Source: Bacteroidota bacterium (GTDB taxonomy: Bacteria > Bacteroidota > Bacteroidia > Bacteroidales > JAAUTT01). From it: 57,056 nt of DNA. A program made the position numbers and the translations under genes. The notes beneath the pieces are model-generated. The model was not told the origin of the DNA, did not search any database, and was given only the letters and a program-made list of their open reading frames with translations. The stretch covers positions 1 through 57,056 of the forward strand of contig JAEYWD010000048.1 of the NCBI GenBank assembly GCA_023429135.1. The letters are read 5' to 3'. Within the stretch, counting starts at the first letter, position 1, and each line of letters begins with the position of its first letter. Shown here piece by piece: positions 42,678-51,967 of this stretch.

Positions 42678-44105
42678 TTATTGGTTTTTCCAATTATTCC
42701 TGATAAAATCAATTACAAAGTCCGTTTCTTTATCTTTTCCATCCAAAACCTGTGGAATGTAATAATCAGGCAAAATTCCCCTGTCCATAGGATTAACAGA
42801 TTTTACATCCAGATAATAGGCAAGCATGGGCATTGCAAGCGTTAACCTGGAGTTGGGAAGATTTACAAATGCAAAGGTTCCGCTGTTGTTTCCCTCATAA
42901 GCACCGCCTGTTTCCTGGCCAAAGAACAGAGCCCGGTTATTCGATTTTGCAATAGCAGCAAATTCGGCTGTTACCGAGTAACTGTTCCCGTTCACAAGAA
43001 CATAAACTTTACCTTTGTAAGGGTTGCGCTGAGGTTTCTGAACTTTTAGATTTTTGTGCCGGGTCCAGTAATACTTTCCATCCTTTTTTCGCACCAGCAG
43101 TTTCAAAATGCCAAAGAATTTGGGTTTGTCCAGGTAAGGCTCAGTGGTGAATTTTACTCCGCTTAAGCGTAACTCCCTGTAATAATCGAATTTTTTATCG
43201 GTGAGATAGCTATAAAGCAGAGCGCCCCAACGGTCCATTCCTCCCTCATTGTCGCGGAGGTCTATGATAAGGTGTTCTGTCTTATTGTTTTTTATCCTGA
43301 GGAACGACTCTCTGAGAAATTGCTTGTAATCGTCCTTTGGAGAGAGCGGATAAAAGTTCCGGATCTTCATCATGGCAATGTTATTCTCAAGGAAATCGAG
43401 GCTGAAATTTGCCTGATTATTGTTCTGTCCAGCTTTTATCTGACGGTTAATGATGCTGAGCGTTACTGGTTTTAAGTTAATCTGCGACTTTGCTCCATCG
43501 TTCATCAGCAAGTCAACCTGAAAGGAATCGGGGGCATTTATAAAATTGGCATACCATGCCGGGAAGTAGTTGTTCAGTTCCAGGTATTTGCTCGAGGTTA
43601 CATTACCATCGGCCGGGATGAAGGTCATGAGTTTTTCCTTAATTTCCGAAAGGGGCTCACTGTTTATCCGCAGAATCTCTGCGCCATAAAGTTGTTTGTC
43701 GGTATCTTCGTTATAACTTCCCGAAATAAAAACCTTATTTTCTGTAAAGAAAAGTCTTATAGGAAACAGCTTAGTGGTATCGTAGAAATAATGAAAATGG
43801 TTGAGGTTAACATCGCTTTGGGGAAAGAATTTGGTATGTCCGCATTTAATGCGGGCAACGAGAGGTGCAAGCATCTGGTAAAACTCTTTTTGAGTAATGG
43901 AATCCTTGATATTGGCCACTGTGTTGGCGAAAGCGCTGTCGAACCACTGTTTGGTTGTATACCTGTATAAACCGGGATGTGTTTCTTCCAGCGATTTGCG
44001 GAAAATACTTAAGTCCTGTTTTATCTGACCGGCACTGAATTTTTGAGCAGTCACTGTAACAATTGTCAGCATACCGATTAGAAATGAAAGCTTAATCTTT
44101 TTCAT
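42678..44105 (-). CDS. S41-family peptidase
   Basis: A 475-residue exported protein with a signal peptide (1-20). The S41 core includes HLIIDLRDNEGG, YVLVNGNSYSVTAEF with candidate nucleophile Ser377, and GQETGGAYEGNNSG. The N-terminal half (about 25-230) is an accessory domain without a clear PDZ signature. It would act in the periplasm or at the surface on C-terminal tails or peptides. It is nine bases downstream of an HEXXH-bearing outer-membrane-type protein and probably co-transcribed with it. Confidence 0.87.
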   Translation of the reverse strand: MKKIKLSFLIGMLTIVTVTAQKFSAGQIKQDLSIFRKSLEETHPGLYRYTTKQWFDSAFANTVANIKDSITQKEFYQMLAPLVARIKCGHTKFFPQSDVNLNHFHYFYDTTKLFPIRLFFTENKVFISGSYNEDTDKQLYGAEILRINSEPLSEIKEKLMTFIPADGNVTSSKYLELNNYFPAWYANFINAPDSFQVDLLMNDGAKSQINLKPVTLSIINRQIKAGQNNNQANFSLDFLENNIAMMKIRNFYPLSPKDDYKQFLRESFLRIKNNKTEHLIIDLRDNEGGMDRWGALLYSYLTDKKFDYYRELRLSGVKFTTEPYLDKPKFFGILKLLVRKKDGKYYWTRHKNLKVQKPQRNPYKGKVYVLVNGNSYSVTAEFAAIAKSNNRALFFGQETGGAYEGNNSGTFAFVNLPNSRLTLAMPMLAYYLDVKSVNPMDRGILPDYYIPQVLDGKDKETDFVIDFIRNNWKNQ

Positions 44106-44114
44106 AGAAGAAAA

Positions 44115-45467
44115 TTAATAAATAATTGATAAACCAGTGTTGAAACCTGCTTTGCTGCTCAGATAAGGATTGCCCGGCACCCAGCCTTCGGTTTTGTAAT
44201 AGCCACCTATGAAAAATCCAAAAGTTCGGGAAAGTTTAGTTTCTAGTTTAACTTTCAGCATTCCGCCTGGTTTGCCATTTTCATCAAAAAAACTCTGATT
44301 AGCGGGTTGTTTCCATGCATTTATGCCTGCGGTAAGATAAACACTTCCAGCAGGGTTAAGTTTAATTTCGTTCATTCCCAATTCTATTCCCGGGAATGAA
44401 TTCTTATAGTTGCTGTACCTGTGAAAACCCAGAAGAAAGCCGGTATTTCTTAGTTTAAAGGGAGCGAGTACCGATATGTCGTTGCCGAAGTGGGTAGGGG
44501 CATACTGCACAAATGTATTAAAGGAGAAAGCCGGTCCAAAGGAGATACGGTTTACACAAAAGATTGCCGGATTCAGGAAATTCAGCAACGATAAAGTTTG
44601 CTGTTTCTTCAGATAATCCTGCGCCTCAACCGGAAGATCGGAAAATCCGATACGCCTGTTTACACCTTCTCCATTTGGGAAAGGTTCGCGACTGTCGAAC
44701 GGTTCTCCGGGTTTAAACATATCGTAAGCCCAGGCGGTAAGATCGGCTCCGGCAAAGTCTCTTTCCTGTGGGTTTTTGTTTTCATCCCGGGGAGCAATTA
44801 CTTTTACCGAGTCGGATGCCGCACTTGTCGAAAACCTGAAATAGTTCCAGACATACCATGCATTGTAAAGATAAAGCGGATTTTTGTAGACTTTTCTTTT
44901 ATAATAAAAATCGGTTATAACATTTTGCCGGGTTGAGTTATTTTCGGCCTGCACTCCCGATACATAGGCATAGAGTAAATTCTGAAGGTTTGTGCTCTTT
45001 GCGGAAGAGAGCGCTTCATCCGAAACACCATATACAGTGCCATCCCAACGATGAAAAAGCCACATGCCGTTTTTGGAATCAATATTCATGGTTCCCAGTA
45101 CGGTGCGGTGATATTCTTCGTGTTGCCATTCTCCCAAAGGAATCGGCAGAGAGCTTCCGTACTTCGAAAAAGCGAATCCAAGCAAATAGTTGGAGGTTGC
45201 ATGAAAAAATCTGCGGGTTTTACCTTTATTTGGGTTGAAAAGCATTTTACTTAAGGCATTAACACCCAGGAAGCCGGTTTCGTATAAATTGTTTGCCCAG
45301 GCATCGGCCTGATCCATGGAATAGTACCGGAATTTATTTTCGGGGAATTGATACAGGTTTAGTTGCAGCTTCAGGTTTACCAGCGAATCGGCTGGCTGCG
45401 AAAAAACATCCTTCATTGTTCCAATCAATGTTAGGAGTGCGATTAAACAGATTTTATGAAGTTTCAT
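44115..45467 (-). CDS. Exported outer-membrane-type protein with HEXXH motif
   Basis: A 450-residue protein with a signal peptide (1-24). A helical N-terminal half contains LGEWQHEEYHRTVLG, an HEXXH zinc motif at His116-Glu117-His120. A C-terminal half (about 285-450) of alternating strands ends GFNTGLSIIY, like a small outer-membrane barrel. I do not recognise the family. It is co-directional with, and nine bases from, an S41 peptidase. A membrane-embedded metalloprotease is possible; the motif could also be coincidental. Confidence 0.7.
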   Translation of the reverse strand: MKLHKICLIALLTLIGTMKDVFSQPADSLVNLKLQLNLYQFPENKFRYYSMDQADAWANNLYETGFLGVNALSKMLFNPNKGKTRRFFHATSNYLLGFAFSKYGSSLPIPLGEWQHEEYHRTVLGTMNIDSKNGMWLFHRWDGTVYGVSDEALSSAKSTNLQNLLYAYVSGVQAENNSTRQNVITDFYYKRKVYKNPLYLYNAWYVWNYFRFSTSAASDSVKVIAPRDENKNPQERDFAGADLTAWAYDMFKPGEPFDSREPFPNGEGVNRRIGFSDLPVEAQDYLKKQQTLSLLNFLNPAIFCVNRISFGPAFSFNTFVQYAPTHFGNDISVLAPFKLRNTGFLLGFHRYSNYKNSFPGIELGMNEIKLNPAGSVYLTAGINAWKQPANQSFFDENGKPGGMLKVKLETKLSRTFGFFIGGYYKTEGWVPGNPYLSSKAGFNTGLSIIY

Positions 45468-45686
45468 TTTTTTTCGATTTTGATTTTTACTGGTGCAAAG
45501 TTGGGGTATTCAAATGGGTTAAACGTCTCGATTTACCAATTCGGACTTGTTTGTAAATTGTTGTAAAGTATAGTATTATGTTTATTCGGACTTAAATTAG
45601 ATGAGAGCTGAACAAATGGTAAGAGATGCATTTCCCTTTTTGTAGTGATTCTTTTTGCGGCGATATTAACAGAATGTTCTTTTTAC

Positions 45687-45928
45687 GAGGTTGTGTCGCG
45701 CCGCAAATAAATTCCTGCATCGACATTTCTACAAATATGCAACTCCTACGGAGTTGTGGAGTCCTAAATTTAAGCGGACTTTGCGATTAAAGTTGACCCG
45801 CTTTAATTCCACTGTGTTTTGGAATTTGGATATGCGGCGATATCAGCAGCATGTGCTTTCTGTGAGGTTGTGTCGCCGCAAATAAATACCTGGTATTAAC
45901 ATTTCTACAAACATGCAACTCGGAGTTG
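45687..45928. repeat. Diverged direct repeats
   Basis: Two copies, 45687-45756 and 45864-45928, share gaggttgtgtcg, ccgcaaataaat, catttctacaaa and gcaactc...ggagttg, with about 75-80% identity by eye. Each ends with a short palindrome around the gcaactc/gagttg core. They lie in a 654-base spacer (45468-46121) that shows no other recognisable feature except AT-rich low-complexity sequence. Confidence 0.75.
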
Positions 45929-46121
45929 AGGTCTAGATAAATTCAGAATTCCAGGATTGAATTGGTAACTAATTTTCTCTGTGCTCTTTGCGTCTTCTCT
46001 GCGATCTTTGCGTCCTTCAAAGTTCTTTTGTTAATTCTTTTCCTTTGATTAATCCCAACTTCCTGGCCCACTATATTAGCTGCTGCTGATTTTTAACTAA
46101 TTTCGCACACAAAATTTAAAA

Positions 46122-46562
46122 TTGGAAGGTCTTTTCGATTACAGTCTTTGGGGATTATTTCTTGCCAGCTTTCTGGCCGCAACGGTGGTGCCTTTCAGTT
46201 CCGAGGCTTTACTTGCTTTTCTCATTGCAAATGGTACCGACCCTTACACCGCTGTGCTGGTAGCTACTGCCGGAAACTGGCTGGGAGGGATGAGCAGTTA
46301 CGCAATTGGTTACCTGGGACGATGGGAATGGATTGAAAAATACTTCCGCGTAAAGAAGGAAACGATTGAAAAGTGGCACAAACGCCTTTATAAAAGGGGA
46401 GCTATTTTTGCCTTTCTGAGCTGGCTACCGGGAGTAGGCGATATTTTTGCTGTTGGGCTTGGCCTTATCAGAGCAAATGTTTTCATTACAGCTATTGCCA
46501 TGCTGGCCGGGAAATTTCTACGTTATATTTTCTGGGGCTGGATTACAGGTCTGGTTTTCTAG
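46122..46562 (+). CDS. YqaA/DedA-type membrane protein
   Basis: A 146-residue inner-membrane protein of the SNARE-associated/VTT superfamily. It has about four to five hydrophobic segments with FLAATVVPFSSEALLAFL, GNWLGGMSSYAIGYLGR and the typical re-entrant FLSWLPGVGDIFAVGLGL. DedA relatives act as lipid scramblases or flippases; the YqaA branch is less studied. The start is TTG (46122), with no ATG giving the conserved N-terminus. Confidence 0.87.
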   Translation: MEGLFDYSLWGLFLASFLAATVVPFSSEALLAFLIANGTDPYTAVLVATAGNWLGGMSSYAIGYLGRWEWIEKYFRVKKETIEKWHKRLYKRGAIFAFLSWLPGVGDIFAVGLGLIRANVFITAIAMLAGKFLRYIFWGWITGLVF

Positions 46563-46569
46563 GCGAGTC

Positions 46570-47757
46570 TTACACTTCAACAGGCTTTAATATATTTTCA
46601 CGGATAAATTCCGACGGTGTCATTCCGTTCTTCTTTTTAAATACTGCATTAAATGTAGCTTTTGAGTTAAATCCTGCTTCAAAAGCAATTCCCAGGATAT
46701 TCATCCTGTCCGAACCAGGCTGGGCCGCAAGTCTCTTGAATTCTTCGAGACGATAATCGTTAACAAAGTCATAAAAATTTTTCCGAAAACTTTTATTGAT
46801 GACTTCGGAGATATATTGCTTATTGGTTTTAAGTTTTTCGGCTACTTCCTGGATGGTTAATTCGCTGTTCAGGTACAGTTTTTCATTATCCATCAGGTTG
46901 CGCAGACTTCTTTCCAGTTCCTTCACCAAGTGCGGGTTTATTTTAATCTGCCGCGGTTCGTGTTCAAGCGAAGGATCCGACTCTTTTGCAGGAATAGCAT
47001 TATGATCAACTGGTTGTATAAAGCTTTCGGGAATCTCGCCTCCAAAAAGCAGTGGCTGATGGAGTACCTTATAACCGGTCCAGTAAATGGCAATTACAAT
47101 TCCCAAAAAGTGATAAGGATAAATATATTTCAGGTAAGGTAAATCCCACTTTTTGCCATAAAACGAAATAATGGAAAACAGAACAAGGACCAGAACTATC
47201 AGAATAAAATTGTAATACCAGCGCATCTGGGCTTTGCTGATATCGGAGTAATACTGTAAAATATGCTTTTTATGCTTTTGAAATTCGATGATGGCATGCG
47301 TGAAAAAAAACAGGTGAAAGAAGTTTGTAAACTGGTTCATAAAACCAAAGTCGTCGGCTACCGACCGGCTAAAATCGTTGATGTATTCAATTTTTTCGTG
47401 GGCCGATTGCAAAAAGAACGGGAGCTGAAGTAATAAAGAAACTAGAAAAGGGACAAAAAACAGCAGTTCGGCAGGTTTGAAACTGGGACTTATAAGGCTG
47501 ATACGCCGGAAAAAGATTATTACCAACGGACCGTAAAGCAGCGGCATTACCCAGGTGATGTGCAGCAAATGCGGAAAACGGAAAAAGAAACTCTGTTCGT
47601 CGAATGCTGCAAGTATCAGGTGAAAAGAAATGAGACACAGGAAAAAAGCAAAAATGCGGTTTGCCGGGCGGTGATTTCGGCGGAAAAACAGCACTACTGC
47701 CAGGATAAATCCCTGAAACGATCCGGCTAATAGGATAAGTTTTAAAAGTTGCATCAA
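46570..47757 (-). CDS. AraC-type regulator with multi-pass membrane domain
   Basis: A 395-residue protein. Seven hydrophobic helices occupy about residues 1-245, followed by a linker and an AraC DNA-binding domain (about 285-390) with LTIQEVAEKLKTNKQYISEV and the C-terminal signature GFNSKATFNAVFKKKNGMTPS. It is a membrane-tethered regulator. It lies directly downstream of the PqqD/ATP-grasp operon on the same strand, though beyond a terminator, so a regulatory link to that operon is possible but unproved. Confidence 0.9.
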   Translation of the reverse strand: MMQLLKLILLAGSFQGFILAVVLFFRRNHRPANRIFAFFLCLISFHLILAAFDEQSFFFRFPHLLHITWVMPLLYGPLVIIFFRRISLISPSFKPAELLFFVPFLVSLLLQLPFFLQSAHEKIEYINDFSRSVADDFGFMNQFTNFFHLFFFTHAIIEFQKHKKHILQYYSDISKAQMRWYYNFILIVLVLVLFSIISFYGKKWDLPYLKYIYPYHFLGIVIAIYWTGYKVLHQPLLFGGEIPESFIQPVDHNAIPAKESDPSLEHEPRQIKINPHLVKELERSLRNLMDNEKLYLNSELTIQEVAEKLKTNKQYISEVINKSFRKNFYDFVNDYRLEEFKRLAAQPGSDRMNILGIAFEAGFNSKATFNAVFKKKNGMTPSEFIRENILKPVEV

Positions 47758-47795
47758 TCGGTATTTCTGAAATCAAATATTGGGAAAATTCGAAA

Positions 47796-47831
47796 TAAAA
47801 CAAAGCCCCGGATAGTTAAACAACCGGGGCT
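47796..47831 (-). terminator. Terminator of the PqqD/ATP-grasp operon
   Basis: A perfect 8-bp stem (agccccgg / ccggggct) with a 12-base loop, followed on the minus strand by a T-rich tract. It lies 28 bases after the stop of the last gene (47860) and ends the six-gene transcript. Confidence 0.85.
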
Positions 47832-47859
47832 AAATACAGTTCAGCATAAGTGGAGGAAC

Positions 47860-48489
47860 TTACTTTATTAACCCAAGTCCTTCCAGGTCCGATTTGTTAT
47901 CGGGCTGACTTAACAGCGCTTTCTGGAATAATATTTTGGCTTCGCTGCTTTTTTTCAGTTTGAGTTTAGTCCATGCAAGCATATGCAATCCGTCGTAATC
48001 GAAGGGATAGAGGTTTACTACTTTTTCGAAACACTTTTCGGCGTCCTGAAATTCCCCGCGGTTGTAATGAAACAGGCCTTTGCGGTAATTGATGAGCGTA
48101 TTGTTGGGGTCGATGGTCAGGGCTTTGTCATACATTTCTTCAATTTCTTTCCATTTTCCGAGTACCGATGCCGGATAGGCGTATCCCAGCCGTGGTTCGA
48201 TGGCATAAGGTTTCAGATCAATGGCCTTTTTGTAATAGTTAACAGCATCGTTGTGCGATCCGGCCATATACAGCAACCATCCCATGCGCAGGTTTATTTC
48301 GTACGATTTTTCATCGTATACTGCTTTTAGCGATTCGACAGCTTTGGCATATTCTTTTTTGGCTTCCAGGGCATAGCTGCTTTTAAATGCTTTTAAGGTT
48401 GCATCGTGTGTTTGAGCACTGATATTAGTCCCGAGAAGAACAAATAAACACCAGGCTAAAATGTTCTTTGATAATTTTATAGATTCCAT
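47860..48489 (-). CDS. TPR-repeat exported protein
   Basis: A 209-residue protein with a signal peptide (1-25) and about four TPR units, such as AVNYYKKAIDLKPYAIEPRLG and DAEKCFEKVVNLYPFD. It is likely periplasmic and a scaffold for a complex. Its start overlaps the upstream beta-barrel gene by 13 bases. It is the last gene of the PqqD/ATP-grasp operon. Confidence 0.85.
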   Translation of the reverse strand: MESIKLSKNILAWCLFVLLGTNISAQTHDATLKAFKSSYALEAKKEYAKAVESLKAVYDEKSYEINLRMGWLLYMAGSHNDAVNYYKKAIDLKPYAIEPRLGYAYPASVLGKWKEIEEMYDKALTIDPNNTLINYRKGLFHYNRGEFQDAEKCFEKVVNLYPFDYDGLHMLAWTKLKLKKSSEAKILFQKALLSQPDNKSDLEGLGLIK

Positions 48490-49784
48490 GATATACCTCC
48501 CGTGATTGAGACAGATGAATATTTAACAGTATTATTGATTGTTGCATCGGAGAAGTTACTTTCGCCGTTAGCATAATTTGCCCTGATACTGATTATTTTT
48601 CCCGAATTCAATGGAAATAGCAGACTGATGCCGCTCTTTAGTTTCAAAGGGTTTACATCGTTATAAATGATGTAACTACCGTAATCGCTCATGTTACGGA
48701 TGTTTCCTGCCAACAGGTTCGCCTCGGCCCAAAAATGCTTGTTTACCTTAAATCCCAGCGTTTCTCCTGTCACAAATGATTGCGTGTCGGGAAAGGTCTC
48801 GTCGTTCTGGACAATAAACCTGCTTAAAAGATAGAGATTGAGGTTTCCCAGCGGATAAATTCCAAGGTTAAACGTATGCTGCTGCTGTTTGAAATAATTC
48901 AGCTCCGACCCTGTATAAGTATAACCCAGGTTGAAATTCCCGAACGATTTTGAAACAGATCCCGAAAATGAATAGTTGGACAGGGTGCTGTAAGAAGTAA
49001 CACTCTTTCTGCCCTGGCCATTCCCGGCTGTAGTGGTATAGGGGATTGAAATCCATAACGGATGGTATGCTGCCGCTATCTGCCATCCGTTACCGGGGTA
49101 ATAAATTGCCGATGCGAAAACCTGATTCTGTAAGATGTAGTTCGAATAGAAATCGGACGAAGAAGTTGTTTTTTCGTAGTAATCCGAGTTTTTATAAAGA
49201 AACGTATATCCTTCCACCAGTTTAAGCCGTTTGCCTGGCATTTCTTTTAAGGTGAGGTTGGCATTGGTAAAATTGTTTGGGAGTTGCTGGACACCGCTAA
49301 CCGCTGAATTATTCACGGCACTTATTTTTTTGTCGGGTGTAAAACTGTAGGTAACATCGGCCGAATAACCTTTGATAAACCTGTTTTTAATTCCGAGTTC
49401 CTGCTTTCTTGCTGGTTCGAGTTGATCTGCATAAATTTTTGCCTCAAAGTCGTCGCCATTATAAAGGTTGGCAAAATAAAGATATTCAATGGAGAACTGA
49501 TCCCCAGGGTTGAATTCCAGGGCTTTGTTGAAATGCTTTATAGCTTTTACGTAGTTCTGCTTCGCATAATACGCAACTCCCAGTCTTGCCTGCAAATAAT
49601 AGTAATCGATACCTTTTTCGATGTACCGGTTTCCTTCATCAATAAGCGAATCCCACTGAAGGTTCATGTATTGCCTGTAGGTGCTGATGTCTGAATTAAT
49701 CCAGTCAGGATTTTCCTGCGCTTTTAAATTGAAAGTCAGCAGCAGCAAAAGTGTCAGGTAGAAATATTTTAAAAGAACTTTCAT
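48477..49784 (-). CDS. TPR plus YaiO-like outer-membrane beta-barrel protein
   Basis: A 435-residue exported protein. A signal peptide (1-22) is followed by a TPR section (about 35-130, with YVKAIKHFNKALEFNPGDQ) and a C-terminal barrel (about 145-435) of alternating aromatic strands ending VSITGGISWNL. This matches the YaiO-type outer-membrane barrel with TPR leader. It probably forms the outer-membrane component of the system encoded by the operon. The start codon shares its first base position with the preceding stop (49784), indicating translational coupling. Confidence 0.8.
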   Translation of the reverse strand: MKVLLKYFYLTLLLLLTFNLKAQENPDWINSDISTYRQYMNLQWDSLIDEGNRYIEKGIDYYYLQARLGVAYYAKQNYVKAIKHFNKALEFNPGDQFSIEYLYFANLYNGDDFEAKIYADQLEPARKQELGIKNRFIKGYSADVTYSFTPDKKISAVNNSAVSGVQQLPNNFTNANLTLKEMPGKRLKLVEGYTFLYKNSDYYEKTTSSSDFYSNYILQNQVFASAIYYPGNGWQIAAAYHPLWISIPYTTTAGNGQGRKSVTSYSTLSNYSFSGSVSKSFGNFNLGYTYTGSELNYFKQQQHTFNLGIYPLGNLNLYLLSRFIVQNDETFPDTQSFVTGETLGFKVNKHFWAEANLLAGNIRNMSDYGSYIIYNDVNPLKLKSGISLLFPLNSGKIISIRANYANGESNFSDATINNTVKYSSVSITGGISWNL

Positions 49785-51967
49785 CAGATGTGTTTGTAGT
49801 TTTGTGTATTTACTTTAATACTGTCAATGCCTTTGCGGGAAACCGCAACTTCAAAGCTGTGTTTTATTCTTTCTGTTTGTAAAATCCCGGTTTTAACTTC
49901 CGATAAAAGGGTAACCTGATTAGACGCCAGCAAAGTTTCTTCCATAACATATTCCAATGCAAAGTCAACAGCTACAAGATTTTTGAAAGGAGCTATAAAG
50001 TCGTGTGCGTAAAGCGAATAATTATTGAAAATCTGATTTGTGGGAAACCTGGATTCTATTTTAATCTGCTTGTAAGTGGCCAGCAACACTTCGTAAAGAG
50101 CCAGATAACCAATGTAAAGAAGCGAATTGCGGCTCCCTTCGAAGTGGGTAAAGCGGAAAAGTGTGCCGTCATTGAGGTAGTAGGCCGCCGACTGTGTTTC
50201 CGTATCCCATAAATAGCTCTGATTATAAATGGTGGTCATTACCTCCCATCTGGCTTTAAAAGTCTTCTCTCCAACAATAATTTCAGGTTCGATTATCTGA
50301 CCGGCGGTAAATTCAAAGGTATTTTGAAGCATTGAATTAATCTGAACATTGCATAAAATCTCATTCACCGAAGGATGGTCAAAACTCTTTAGTTGCAAAG
50401 TACCGTTTTGGTTCCTGATATAATGGCTTAAAGGATAATCTATGGTTTTGGATCCGATGTAAGGTGTTGCCTGTAGTTGAAAATGGAGATGGGGATACGG
50501 TGAACGTCCTGAATTACCGCACGCTGCGATAATATCGCCTGTTTTTACATGGTCGCCCTTCTTTACCTTGATACTTTGTTCTTTCAGATGGCTTAATTTA
50601 CTGTAGAAACCTTCGGCGTGCTTAATTACAATGGTATTTCCCCAGTTATTGATCAGGTTTTCCTTTCCAACTGCATTGTCGCTAATACCATCCTGCACAT
50701 CCGAAACAACCCCATCGGCGGGCGCTAAAACTGCTTTTTCAAAGCAATAATATTCGTTCAGCGCGTTTCCTTCATTCTTAAATTGGTTGCCATTTTTATC
50801 AGTTATCACAAAATCCCATGCGTGGCGGAATTCATCCTTATGAGTGTATTCGCCGTTGTGCCCTTGCGATACGGTCCATTCTCCCCAAAAAGGCAGTTTA
50901 ACGGGCAGGTGATAGATATACCGGAACCGGTTTTTCGAGATCAGGTGGGTGTAAAGATTTTCCTCAGGTGAATGGCGCTGAATGTAAACTTCTGTCAGTG
51001 ATTCCGACGGGTAAATGCGCATCTTTATGGCATATATGAACATCAGCACTACCATATTAAATGGAAGTGAATAAACCGGTAGCTGAAAAACGGCAAAAAG
51101 ATTGTAAAAGCTCACATTTATAAGTGCTACAACGGGTACAAGAATTACTGTCCAGATGTAGGAGGCCATGGAAGGTACAAAGAAATATCCCCCGATGGCA
51201 ATTGCTGTAAGGATGTAATTAAACCCGGCATAGCCATAAATGAATATTGATATGTCTATTCCTAACAACTGATAAAACCACCATGCCGCATAAAATCCAA
51301 ACAACGACAATGAAAAGGCGATGCGTGAAAAAAACAGTAATCCTGCTGCTATTAATATCCCTGCTATCAGGTTGAATTGAAAGAAAATGGCCCCCAGCGA
51401 ACCAAAATAGGCTTTGAGAGAAACTGGTAGAGGAATAGACTGACTGGTCTCGTATATTTTCACCAGTGTGTTGCCTCCTGCTTTATATAATTCATTCAGT
51501 GCGAAAATTCCTTTTTCGTTTAGTGCTAAAGCTTCAAAGCTGCGGGTTGCAAGTATTATTATCCATAAAGTAATCAGAAATGGCAAACTCAAGAACGGCA
51601 GATAATATTTACTTAAAACACCCTGAAGCGAGAGACTGATAAGCAGATTCAGAAAGGTTGCCAGGATAACAATTATAAAAAGCTGCCACGATTGTTCAAA
51701 TGTAACTCCCAACCCTAAAGCTGTAAGTAAACTGTTAAAGCCGTAGACGCCCTTTGCTGTCAGGGTTCGGTCGTATCCCAGCCACAGGGCAAGTGAGTTC
51801 GATAGCAAAACAGCCACCAAACCCGCAATTCCGGCATAAGGATTCAGAAACGTAACTGCGAGTAACAGCAAGCCAAACCAGATGTTATCGGAGAAAAAAA
51901 TCTGTGAATAGCTGTTGGATACTCCTTTCGTGAAGCTTTTTATGTAATCGTCAGGTTTAAACTTCAT
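49784..51967 (-). CDS. Urea-transporter-like membrane domain fused to M23 peptidase
   Basis: A 727-residue fusion. The N-terminal part (about 25-320) has ten or more hydrophobic helices and the urea-transporter signature KGVYGFNSLLTALGLG, with FLSLPFLITLWI as its repeat partner. After a linker, a LytM/M23 domain (about 365-520) has QGHNGEYTH with His376, HAWDF with Asp385, a GFYSKLSHLK strand, and HLHFQ with His493 and His495, so the zinc ligands look complete. The last 190 residues are of unknown type. Urea transporters are channels; M23 enzymes cut peptidoglycan peptide bridges or are scaffolds. The fusion may couple small-molecule passage with wall remodelling (inference). Confidence 0.85.
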   Translation of the reverse strand: MKFKPDDYIKSFTKGVSNSYSQIFFSDNIWFGLLLLAVTFLNPYAGIAGLVAVLLSNSLALWLGYDRTLTAKGVYGFNSLLTALGLGVTFEQSWQLFIIVILATFLNLLISLSLQGVLSKYYLPFLSLPFLITLWIIILATRSFEALALNEKGIFALNELYKAGGNTLVKIYETSQSIPLPVSLKAYFGSLGAIFFQFNLIAGILIAAGLLFFSRIAFSLSLFGFYAAWWFYQLLGIDISIFIYGYAGFNYILTAIAIGGYFFVPSMASYIWTVILVPVVALINVSFYNLFAVFQLPVYSLPFNMVVLMFIYAIKMRIYPSESLTEVYIQRHSPEENLYTHLISKNRFRYIYHLPVKLPFWGEWTVSQGHNGEYTHKDEFRHAWDFVITDKNGNQFKNEGNALNEYYCFEKAVLAPADGVVSDVQDGISDNAVGKENLINNWGNTIVIKHAEGFYSKLSHLKEQSIKVKKGDHVKTGDIIAACGNSGRSPYPHLHFQLQATPYIGSKTIDYPLSHYIRNQNGTLQLKSFDHPSVNEILCNVQINSMLQNTFEFTAGQIIEPEIIVGEKTFKARWEVMTTIYNQSYLWDTETQSAAYYLNDGTLFRFTHFEGSRNSLLYIGYLALYEVLLATYKQIKIESRFPTNQIFNNYSLYAHDFIAPFKNLVAVDFALEYVMEETLLASNQVTLLSEVKTGILQTERIKHSFEVAVSRKGIDSIKVNTQNYKHI

